The notes under the pieces were generated by a model. That model searched no databases. It was given only the letters and a program-made list of their open reading frames with translations, and was not told the origin of the DNA. From NCBI GenBank assembly GCA_964023205.1, contig OZ026843.1:9901093-9965092 (forward strand): DNA of 64,000 nucleotides, written 5' to 3'. Source of the DNA: Lutraria lutraria (Eukaryota > Mollusca > Bivalvia > Venerida > Mactridae). This document shows positions 32,544 to 45,100 of this stretch, piece by piece (within the stretch, counting starts at the first letter, position 1; every line of letters begins with the position of its first letter). Position numbers and translations under genes: made by a program.

Positions 32544-35500
32544 ATATTATATATAATATTGGAAAATTTTGATAAGAAAAGCTCTATTTGTATTTAATAC
32601 AGTAGTAGTAGTAGCAGCATTTCTACCACAGCCTAACTGACCTTGGTGACAAGGCAGTGAAACAAGATTAGTTTGTTTCAGTTTACTTCTTACCCAGTCA
32701 ATGATGATTCAAAACATGATTGAAGGAAAGTGAGCATATTCAGGTTGTATTTTTTTAACATAGTACTTCATACGTACAGCCAGTGTCATTTGGTGTGTTA
32801 AATTCCAGCTTTTACACCTTGGTTAGAACTGCCAACCTTTTGTGACTGTCAGCAAGCTGGACAGCTCCCCTCACCTCTGAAATTTTGTTCCCAAAAGGAT
32901 TTGAATTGACAGTGGTGACAGGCTAATGATTATAAGTCAGATACAATAACCTCTTAACCGTGGACTGGTCCCTGAACCTTTTGTACATGTACGATTGTAG
33001 CAAGTAAAATTGACCCTTGAAATTATGGTAAACTATAGCTACTGAGTCTTTTGGATTTATTTTAAATTCACTATTGCATTTATTATAATGCATTGGTAGG
33101 ATTTTTTTTCAATTCCTCAATTTATTATCAGACAATTTGATTCACTTTAGACGTCTGTTCTCAGCACCCTGAACAGTGCGATTATTTGTTTACTTTATAT
33201 TTTCTAATTTATCATTGCATAACATAATATTACGCATTATAATACATGGTGATCTCCAGTGAAGCAGTGCCTGTATTATCTTGTTGTACAAAATGTAAAG
33301 CATACTCTCATACTACAAAGATTAGGCATCTAAATTTGATTAAACATGCCACTGAGGCTGGTCTTTAAAATTGCCACTATGAATGCAGAACAAATTACCT
33401 TAATACTGTCTTAAGAAAAAGACTTACTGACATTTCCCAATTCAAATGTAATCCTGTACCAAGATGGAAGGCTACCTTAACATTTAGTCATGTCACTGCT
33501 TGATCCATGTCATGATCAGTGATAGTGAAAATCAGTATGTTTTAAAATGTCTTTATTTCGACTGTAAGATCATATTAAATTTGCATTAAGCTTTATAATA
33601 CCTACAACTGGTCTCAATTTCCTGGTATATGTCATTCACTGGTACACTAAGTGATCTAAGCTTTTAAGGCTCAGTACTGCACCTTCATCATAAGATAATT
33701 TTATGGATTCACTGACCCCTGTCTCCTGACTAACTTCTTTACCTCATGTATTTATAATGGATGAATTTTAATAGTTGCCTTAATATGCAGATGACAAGTT
33801 ATTTTAAGTAGCAGATGTGTAATACAATTTTGTCTCATTTACATATAACAAGCTAACGTCTCTTTCACTGTTCAATTTATTTGGGCTGTTATTTATTTGC
33901 ATATGTAATTGGCTTCATGTTATATGTATAGTATTATAGGCCCTGTGTCCTTTCACCATTTGATATGAAGTCTGTGTGTTTGATCGGATTAGATATTTAT
34001 GAGTTTATACTTATTGAGCCATAGATATAAAGGAGATGTTTACTTCTAGAAGTAGTTTTATATCCTTATGAATAATGCGTTGGAATTTTCGACCAATAGT
34101 TCAAGAGGTTTCATTGTCTACTTGTGATGTATTTCAATAAATTTACGATGAGTGGTTACGGAAACTGAGGCTTTATATAGCTTGCCTGTTGTATGTGAAC
34201 TCCTTACGACATGTATAAACAATGATAATGTTTTTATTGTACATTTAAGACAATCTTCTTCCTGTTCATGTATGATTTGATTTAAAATTTCTCCGTGTTA
34301 TTTTTTAAATAAGAATATTTTCCTGTTAAGAATGTCATTGTTTTGCGCAATAATTTAATGTAATTTGTGAGAGTATAAGATAACATTTGGAGACACATGA
34401 TCCATTGTTCAGTATAGCTACATTCAAATACCTGTCATATAGATATAAATGATTCCTGTATTCACTTACAGACCCACACAAACCTTGGCTTTACGGTTAT
34501 ACATAAACTTCTTTAAGTTTCGAAGAATGACTTACTGTAAATTAGTTACACAATTTGCCACATGCTTAGAGGCAGAGCATTAAGACATAAGAGTGCATAT
34601 ATATGAATGTTCTTCGTAAATAAGAATTTTAAAGGAATGGTAGCAACTGTAGCTTTCTTATTATGAAGAACACCCAAATAATGTTTATGTATTCTAACCA
34701 TCTTAAGTGCTCTGCCTCTGATCATGTGTATATGCAATCAGTTAACATTGTTGTTAAACATTTTCTACTTTTGTCTGGAGGAAATAATTGATAACACTAT
34801 TTTTGGGCGTTATTAAATTGACGCTTTTCACTTCAAAGTGGTAATTTTGACATGGATCATTAAATATTTTGTAAATCTTTGTTAAAACATCACATAAATA
34901 GAGTCTTGAGATAACTATATATTGAATGCATACATCCCAAATGACACAGATTATATTTATAGATCAATATAACAAGTATTTTACATCATTTTGAACTGAT
35001 GCAATAACTTATATCACAATTTTAGATTGTCCTATATGTTTATAAATTAAAAGCACTCAAATAGACAAGTAACATTATTTTATATATTAATATAATACTT
35101 CATGAATAAATTATTTAATGATAATAAATTGAATAAATTTGATTGACAATAAATTGAATGAATTTGCCAATTACGAAGTAAACCCTATGTCTTTACATTA
35201 CATCATTATTGTGTTTCAGACTAAAATAAATACATTAGTATACTGTTATGTCTTATCTATTCCCTAATTACAATCATTTTCTCTACAATGTTTTAGTGAT
35301 GCTGATATCAGTTGACTGCAGATTCTGTTGTTAGCCAAATACTTGTCATTTGTGAGTTACTTTTCTGGTAGATTTCAGACTTGTTTCTGTTGTTTTTTAG
35401 ACTGATACCTAGGTAAAATACCATTGTTAACTATGGTAGAAATGTTGTTGTTTCAAGAATTGTGTAGTTAAATTTTAGGCTAGATCTATGAAATCATTTC

Positions 35501-36163
35501 ATAATTGGATATAAAAAAGAACATGTTTTCGCCACCACATCTTACTGTCACCTGTTTTGAAATACTGTAATAAATCTCACTGTACGGTCTGGTGAATTTC
35601 ATAGGTTGAAATGTTTTCATCTTTCGTATGTACAGCCAGTAGTAAATTGTGTAAAACGTAACTGCATGCAAACATATCCTGTTGTAAGAAAGTAGACGTG
35701 ATTAAGTTATTTCTGATGCAGTGGGAGGGGTTAGAATTATTGTGTAGAGCATTTATGTAGATTAAAGGAATATTTGAGTGTGTCATATATTATTTGGCTA
35801 GGATTATTGTCTTAAGTTTGTTTTGGAATATTTTTTGCTTTTCTTGGATTAATGTAGAGGTGTTTTGTACCGAATTCCTTGGAATTGGTTTGTTAACTGA
35901 GTTATTAGTGCTTGTTTTTTGCTGATGTTTGACACTAAAGATCTTGTTACTAGTAGAAAAGGTGGTTAATCATGTAAAAAACGTAAAGGGGTGGACAGTG
36001 TATTCTGGTGCCATGTTCTACAGAATCCAAATGGAGTAATCTCGATCTTAGTGTGTCATTAAGTTGAATAAGTGCAAAAAGTTTGAAAGTGTATAAGTGC
36101 TTTGAGGTGTGTGAATCTGTGTATATTTTGTCATTCATATTGAAGGAAAAGTAACGGAGAGCT
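32544..36163. other. Non-coding region upstream of the first RhoGEF coding exon
   Basis: AT-rich. Contains a small foldback element (34559-34731). The 5'UTR of the RhoGEF transcript that starts at 36164 is expected at the right edge; no promoter element is clear. Confidence 0.45.
34559..34731. mobile_element. Small foldback element (ACATG...AGAGGCAGAGCA ends)
   Basis: About 173 bp. The outer parts are inverted repeats (acatgcttagaggcagagca versus tgctctgcctctgatcatgt) and the inner gttcttc/gaagaac also pairs, so nearly the whole element is a hairpin. Confidence 0.65.
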
Positions 36164-39100
36164 ATGCCGCTGAAGAAATGGCGTTCCATGGATATATTTA
36201 ACTTTTCTCCTAGAGAAAATCCCATCATGGAAAGTATCAGCAATAAATTTGCTGAAATCTCTCAATCTCACGCTGGCACGTTACTGCGTAATCGAAGGTG
36301 AGTACTTCTTTAAGGTGTTCCGATGAACAATATGTATCAATACTGCATTTGTTTGTATCTGTTTGCATAAGTGCATTAAGTGAGAACACCTGTAGGAATG
36401 TTGGTTTAATAGAGGTCTAGGTGATCACTCTAGTAAACTGTGATCTTCTAGGTTACCAGCAGCTTCCTTTATCTCTATGTTTATATGTACATGTATTGTC
36501 ATGCTAATCATATACTGAAACTAGTCGATGATCTCTGATAATGATGTATGCATTACATCGTCAAAGTCACTTGTTCTTGAAAAACTAATCTAGGTGAACA
36601 ACTCAAACTTAGTCTTGTTTGTTTTCCCGTTAAACGCACAAATTCACTAAAACGTTTACAGTGTGATGGATTATACTAAAATCTATCAACATGACCTAAA
36701 ATATACCTTCAACAAATGAAAGGTGTCGAAAAAATCTTTTGATGATGTTTCAGACTAACCTTAATTTCAACATTTTCCTCTTAATCATAAATGCTTCAGA
36801 TTAAGTCCGTAGCGTTCTGAATACCACGTAAAATGATCTACTTCATAGACTTCAGTAGACGCATGACGAAGCATCTTAAGCTGTTGACTTAGAAAGAGGA
36901 CAATTCCATAACTAAAATGGTCAACAAGATGCAATAAAAAAGACAAATTAAGTTATTGTACCCAGAACTATACTGAAAACGTATGTGCATGTCCATTTGT
37001 GGACCTCACCATTGGGGATAGCAGATTTTTATGACCAGTTGTTCAAATGATGTAAAAATGATTTAATTGTGCTGTGTGCAATAAGCTTACAATTGTCATC
37101 CCAGCTATAATGTAGAATGTTGTGAGTTATGTCTCAAAATGAATGAAGGCTTACGTTTATACTTTGTGTTTATTTCATGCCTTACAGATAAATACATGTA
37201 GGTTTGTACCTAAAAATCCGATCAATCCTTTCTAATCTTCAAAAAGTGTTTGTCTGAATAATGGCAATTTTTAAGGTATACCTTTGAAAATACAATTAGC
37301 ATGTCCGATACATGTGGTTTCATTAATTAATCAGCCAATCATTAAAGACTATCTGTCTATCATGATACTTTATTTTGCCATCCACTATAATCATTTATTT
37401 AATCTATTGTTTAACAAAAAAGTTTTTACCATGGTCATTTATAACATATTTTTTATGTAATAACTGAGGACTGTAATGTCAAATTGACCTATATATAGTA
37501 TTTGAGCGCCGCAAGTTATTACAGAAATGTAATTTTTTGTTAAATATTTAAAATATTCTCATTATTCTATAAGATTATTCAAGCCCCCTGAGGGAGGTTT
37601 ATTTACTTCACAAAATCAGTTTTATTGGATTTGTTTAATTATATTGTTTATTAAATTACCTACAAACAGATGTATGGAATAAAATAACATAGATACATTT
37701 TACTAATACACTATGTCAGTTTCTTTATAAGTCATTTCACTGATGCAGAATCTTGGCAAGTAAAGATGGTTGATTTATAAGGGGGCAGGGGTGTAAACTT
37801 TTTGTGCCACCGTATCGGTAGATCAGAGGCTTATTATATTGTTTTTGGCCTGTCTGTACCAAACTTTACTCTTGCCTATAAAATCATAATACTTCCACCT
37901 ACAATCATCAAACTTCATATGTTGGTTCCTCATGACGACCTCTACAGGACCTGCACATTTTAAGGTCAGTGGGTCAAAGGTGAAGAACACTCAGAGAGGG
38001 CATTGTGTTTTGAAAACACATCTTGTTTTGAAAGGCAGTCATGGCTACGTACAAAATGTTGGTTGTAGTTAGGTCATCATTAAACACCTTTTTAACTTTG
38101 CTCACTTTTGTAGATTTTACATCTTGTTGCTTCAAACATACAATGTCTTAAATTACATACTTGGCAGGCAAACTTTGGTGAGCATTGATTTATTTGCAGA
38201 TTTGAACATTTGACTTCTTGCAAAAAGAAAAAAAGTAGGAGACTTTGAAGCTTGGATTGAAATCTATAAGTCACAAATATCAGGAGTGGATGTAAGGGGG
38301 GATATCCCCGAACCAGTTTGTGCTGCCCTAAAATCATGCAAACAAATTCATATTGTTGACATTGAAATTTTGAGCCAAAAAGTGATAATGGTACTTTCCT
38401 CTCTGTTCAGTATAATGAATTCTTGGATTAGGCCAACAAGCATGGCTGAATGTGTGTCATATTTTAAGCATTAACAGTCAAACCTGTATTAGCATCAGCA
38501 TCTCAGGCCACCCTGTGAATAAAGGCTACATTGTGAATAAAGGCCACACTGTGAATAAAAGTCATTATTTTAAAAACTGTTATTAGTTATTTAGAACAAA
38601 ATGACCTCCAAATAAAGGTCAACAGGGTTCTCAATAAGTTTGTGGCCAACAGGCCTAAAAGCTAGACTAACAGGCCTGCTATAGGGGGGGAGGGGTCCAG
38701 GCAGTTTCTAGCAATATTTTATAAACTTTTGAGTTTCCCAACTGGCCCAAACACATTTCTAAGCGGCTAAATTGGCCTGCAACCTGCTGTTATGGAGAAC
38801 CGTGGGTCAATCTGTCATAAAAGGTCACATTTTGTCTTTCCTAAGGGTGGCCTTTGATCACAGGTTTGACTGTACATGAAATGTCTCATAAGGCTTCCCT
38901 CAGTATAAGTACTACATCAGACTTTTTATTCTGTCCTCTGCTTCTTGCTGATAGATATATCTATTGTTACCAATGCAATTTGAAAAGTGATTATTTGTGT
39001 AGGCCATGATTGACTTACAGGATCCATGTTCCTTCTTTTCAGTCCCTAGTAGGTCTGTTAATATAATTACAGTACTTTATTATATTACAACTTTTAGTTG

Positions 39101-42100
39101 AGAGTTTAGCTGCCTACATGACTATCAAGTTGGAAAGGAAACAACATGATGTGCTAATTGATAGTTACATAGCATCATGTAAACATGATTTTCTGGTCAA
39201 TTTTAAATAGGTTGTTAATCACTGAACAGTATGTAAATGGTAATTAAGTTTGGTTAATTAATTGCCACAGGCTTGAAATGATGACTGGATAATAAAATAA
39301 TATTCATCGGTTGAGTCATTTAAGGATGCATTAATTTATGAGGTTTATATAAGGAAATTTGCCATCTCTATGCAGGTCCGGTAAGAAATAATTTCAGATT
39401 TGGGGCTATTTTTTGGCTGACAAGTGGGGGTGGGGGGTAGAAAAATTTAGCCCCTTCTGAAAATTATTTTTGGCCGAAATTATTGGGGGGGGGGGGGGCT
39501 TTAAGCACAACCTGCCCCCTCTCCCCAGTACCTAGTATGGCCCTGTTATTGGGACCATGCTGGAGCCCAGTGTCCTTATGGAATGCAGTAGTCACTGGGG
39601 CAATGGGAGAATACATGTATAAACTGGTTACCGCTGACTCTGTGTGTACAATGTTCACTGCAACATGGAACGGGAACCAGTTTAACATCCATGCTTCCGG
39701 TCATTTAGGTGATTGGTGATCGCTACTTAATTAAAGGCGTCTGAGTGATTGTGATTCTGCTATGCAGTGATCCAGTCTGTACTATTTTGCGAACATTTAC
39801 GCAACTTTCTTCTGTTGCTGGTGAGATAAAAAGAAAGTTCAAACTGTAACCTTATTTGAGCATATTTTATCAATGGAAAATATCCTGTAGTGGTTTTATA
39901 GTCACTGTTGAAACTGTCTTGTGGTTCTGTTTTGTCTTCATGTTTGCTATAGTCATGCATACTATTGGTAATATCAATCATATCTTTAACTTAACTAATG
40001 TTAATGATTAATCCAAAATATAAAATGTCAGGTCACCATAAGTCATTGTCAAAGATTTCATTGTCAAAGACTTCTTCAATTCATATTTGTTATATGTACC
40101 GGTTATCAGACTTAGCACCAAACTATTCATTTCTAAATTATAAAGATATATAAAGTGTCGGTCTTGGATGGAGTTTGTATTATTCAAGTTTTTAGAGTAC
40201 AGAGGCTGAGCAACCTCTCCAAAGCAACACCCTTTGGGAGTAGCACAACTGTGTTGATGTTGAGAGGTTGTTGCTCTAGAGAGGTTAAATTTATTGTTAA
40301 ATCATGCAATGGGAAAAATTATGCTGTTGTTGCAGGGAGGTTGTTGCTCAAGAGTGGGTCACTCTGGAGAGGTTGTACTGTATACTTTTTGTGTGTGTCC
40401 AATATTCACAAATCTATAGGACTTTACATTCATTGTTGAGGCATCTGATAATAAAAGCTGTAACCAGAAATTCCATTTCATAACACAACATGAATCAGAC
40501 AAAAGTGTGTGAGTCAGCTGTTTATAGTTCCAGTTTGTTGTAGCTGCCGATTGGTACAATCACTGTCAGCAAGATTCTATGTGACTGTCCCCTGAAAATA
40601 TCAATCAATACAAAATGCAACTGACCCTGTCATATTACTCATATATGTTTGTACATTAAGTTTGACTAGACTTATATAAGCATTGTGATGATATATTAGT
40701 CCATGATGTGTGATTATTTCATTAATTTGTTCAGTGTGTCCTAAATGTAGGTAAGATGGTTGAGGTGCAGATACACATTAACACTTGAAGGGTCATATTT
40801 TATTTTAGTAATTCTTGTCTATTTCTTGACCTTAGAAATTCTCTTTGGTTCGAATAAGTTGCGGGTGGGGGTTTTGTAGTGTTACTACATTTCAAGAATT
40901 TCTATAGATAGTTTTTGATCAATGGATGGAGGGAAGAAAACGATGCTGTACACTGTATACTAGAAGAAAAAATATCCCTGCTGAATCGTTATGCATAATT
41001 CATGAACTGTTCATGAATAGTTCAAGAAAAAATCATGTTTTCATGAAATCCATTTAGGGAGCATTTATAAGACTTTATTGAGTAAATAATTACAGGTAAT
41101 TGTTTATAATCTGAACAAAGTATAAATTGTTACATGTAAATGTTACTAATTGTATACATGATCCATAGCTGCTGTATGCTGCTATATAACAAGTGTTGTT
41201 GACCTAATTGTACTGTATATAATCAGTATGAGTAATTCTATGTAATATAAGACATGACTCATTCTCTATCAGTAGAGATGTAGTAAGGGTGGGTGTTGCA
41301 AGCCATCATAATCAGCCTTAAGATTCTCACTGGATTGTTTGCACTTACAGAAGGTTTAATTTCAAATGTTACATCAGACATGCATGTAAATTTATTGTTA
41401 TCCAGTCAAAAGGTGTAAGAATAGTTTAGCATTTAAACTCTCAATTTGCTACTTGTTAATGTTGTTGAAATTTAATTGAAATTTAATTGTTAATGTATCT
41501 AAACTGTAAAAAACAGGTGTTGATCACATGTTATGGGTATAAATAACTCAGTGATGTGGAATTCGAAACCTTCATACCAGCTGTATAATATTGGTTGTAG
41601 TATATTTTAGTGGTAACTGTATATTGAGGTCATACAGTAATGAGAAAGTATGATGTGAATGTATGAAGTAATAATATGTTATAAACCCATAGAATTAATA
41701 GTATGAGTGCTCGAAAATGAGATCTTACACATTCTGGCATATGTTTCTGTTTTCTAAATGTTGTTGTTGTTTAAACAACCTGTGCTTAGTGATTGGTCAT
41801 TACATGTATGTCATTATATCATGGTCATAGGGATATAACAAACACATCCTGTAAATATTGTCAAGCTGCAAAATTTGTTACCTATCCAGTTTGAGCTAAA
41901 AATGATAGTGTGCTGGATTGTTGGTGTAAAGGGACCAGCTACTTTAAGACCTGGTTGAGGTACAATTATTGTTTCCGTGAACTTTCACCCAATGTCATTT
42001 GTCTACCACAACTTGTTGTGGGTTGAGCCCAGCTACCGACCATTTCTCTTTATGTGAGAATGTAGGCAGTTGCTTACGAAGGATAGGAGTCAGTCTAGTA

Positions 42101-45100
42101 CTGGTTCATCCCAGGAACGATGGTTAGGTGAACTGTCCACCTCATATGACTATATTGAAAAGGGGCGTAAAACCCAAACACTTATTGATTCAAACATTGT
42201 GCTGGGAAAATAGGTAAGGTCCTCTCAGTATACACTGTGACATAAACTCTACTTTATAATTAGATTATATAAACTAACTTTAAGAATTCAGTAGTTAGCA
42301 AACAAAAACACTCAGTGGTAAACAAGTACATGATGCAGTATGTGTGGTAATTAAGTTGTAATGAATATCTTGCCTGAAGATACAATTCAACAAAACCTGT
42401 AGGAGTTCGAAGAAAAGCAGTTAAATTGAAACGATAGAGAACTGCAGATGTTTGTTTTCCACAAATATTGTTGAGCTTTGTCTTAAGATGGAAAATTTTG
42501 GTTGAGCCTTTGTTCCTGTGAACCTGCCATGTTGTCTTTAGTACAGTCAAACCTGTGAATAAAGGCCACCCTTGGGAAAGATACCTTTATTGACAGGTGG
42601 TCTTTATTCAGAGGTCATTTTGTACTACTTGTTTATAAGTATGTTATCTTAAAGAATGACCTATATTCACTGGTGGCCTTTATTCAGATGTGGCTGCTAA
42701 TACAGGTTTGACTGTATGTACAAGTATCTATAATAATAATAATATACCTGATATAACAATAGTTCTAAAATGAAATTATGGTAACTCTTGATCTTGCTAT
42801 TTCTATTGGTTCTGTCAGATATATACAGAAATATATCACCAGAACCTGTTTGGTGCATGCTATGATGTGTGTAGCCGGCTGTTTATTTAATATGCAAATA
42901 AGTCCTCCATTTATGGAAAACATATTTTTTTAATTGACCTAGATATGTTTGAATTGATAATTTATTTGATGAATTATTTTGTTTGTTATGTAACTTGTTT
43001 TTACTTGAATTTTCAGGCTGGGTAGCCTCGGTAGTGTGAAATCCAATTCAGAGACAGATAATACAAGTCCAGGAAAGAAAGATGATACAGACTCTACCAG
43101 TAAGTTATAACACATTAAGATTTTATTATGAGTTGCTCTCTAGGATAGCTCCCATTTGGTCACCACCTCGCTGTGAATTCCCCTGCCAAATAGGTATTCA
43201 TAATCATATTTACCGGTAATGCACTATTCATGAAGTATGCAAGAACAGTTCAAGAAAAATTCTTTTCAAAGGGGAAGACTTTAATCTAGCTCTCTTTGTC
43301 TATAGAATGAAATTTGAACATTTTGAGAGGGTTTGGCGCAACAGCGTCGTGACTCATATTGAAATAAGAACAAGTTATGACGGTGTTGCGCTGAGCCTTC
43401 AAATTTTACTATGTACTAAGTTGCAGAAGAATAAAAAAGGGATTTGGCTGCATTGTTTTTTTCTGTGTGGTAAATGAAATATTGACATGACTGTGTACTG
43501 ATTTGTTATATACATGTATTATTAAGTGTTTTGGTATCAATTAATTATCACCACAAAATCTAGTTCCGAAATTTTATCACATTTCTTAATTTATTACACA
43601 CATTCCAGGGTTGAGTTGTGTTTAATTTTTTATCAAATATCAGTGTCACCTTAAAATGGGGAAGGTCTGGAAATTGCTGACTACAAGTTGTGAGTCTCCA
43701 TAAATGTAGATTAATGAAATTACTGATGAAGGTTGAAGTTGTCACAATGAAGGTTAATGAATGATGTTTATTGTGGGACGGCTAAAACCTCATACAATCT
43801 AATACTCTGAAGTCCAGGAGGGAATTGGAAAATAACTGTAAACATTCCTAGTAAATGATTTGTATGATATCATATAGGACACAATAAAGAATTAGTTAGT
43901 GTTCTTTTTGCTTTGTGTCATTTGGAGGTCATGGTGTGGTACAATCAATATAATTCCTGGTGTGTGGTACTGTTAACGGTGCTGACATGGTTAGATGTTA
44001 GCATGGGAAGGTGCTGACATGGTTAGATGTTGGCATAGGAAGGTGCTGACATAGTTAGATGTTGGTATGGGAAGGTGCTGACATGGTTAGATGTTAGCAT
44101 GGGAAGGTGCTGACATGGTTAGATGTTAGCATGGGAAGGTGCTGACATGGTTAGATGTTGGCATAGGAAGGTGCTGACATAGTTAGATGTTGGTATGGGA
44201 AGGTGCTGACATGGTTAGATGTTGGCATAGGAAAGTGCTGACATGGTTAGATGTTAGCATGGGAAGGTGCTGACATGGTTAGATGTTAACATGGGAAGGT
44301 GCTGACATGGTTAGATGTTAGCATGGGAAGGTGCTGACATGGTTAGATGTTAACATGGGAAGGTGCTGACATGGTTAGATGTTAGCATGGGAAGGTGCTG
44401 ACATGGTTAGATGTTAACATGGGAAGGTGCTGACATGGTTAGATGTTAGCATGGGAAGGTGCTGACATGGTTAGATGTTAGCATGGGAAGGTGCTGGTAT
44501 GGTTAGATGTTAGCATAGGAAGGTGCTGACATGGTTAGATGTTGGTGTGGTGAAGTCCTGACACAATAAAATGTTATTGTGGTAAATGCTGATATGATAT
44601 AATGCTGGAATGTTAAGGTGCTAGCATAGTTAAGTGTTACTGTGGTAAAGTGCTAGCATAGTAAAGTGTTACTGTGGTAAAGTGCTGGCACAGTAAGATG
44701 GTATTGTTGTAAAGTGCTGAAGGTGTTATTGTAGTTAAATTCAGGCAAACTATGATGCTGGCATGTTAGAGAGTTGGTGTTGTAAAGTGCTGGATAATGA
44801 TACATTGAAATAGCTATCATTGTGTTTAGAAGCCCAAAGGATTATATAAATCTTGATAAAAAGACTAGATTCAAATTCTTACAGGCTGTAAACATACCCA
44901 TTAATGATTTGAGGGTAAAATGCATGAATAATTGCAATACCCTCATCTGCTGAAATACTGACTTGAATCAAAACTAATCTGTTAAAATCCATTCTGGCAA
45001 GCTGTTCTAAATATATCAGTTATATCTCTCAATAGATTGGCTCTCTTATCTTCATTAGTTTCCTAATAAATATTATGGATTAGTTTGCCATTTAAGATGT

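Larger units (their letters stand above)
36298..43016 (+). other. RhoGEF intron after coding exon 1
   Basis: 6.7 kb. Contains the repeat copy at 37850-38035, nested MITEs at 38474-38874, a G-run region at 39400-39530, MITEs at 40198-40382 and 42542-42716, and a truncated SINE at 42003-42180. No further exon recognised. Confidence 0.6.

Noticed and set aside
43979..44556. CRISPR-like or coding repeat
   Set aside because: Units are continuous 32-bp tandem copies without spacers, and the period is not a multiple of three.
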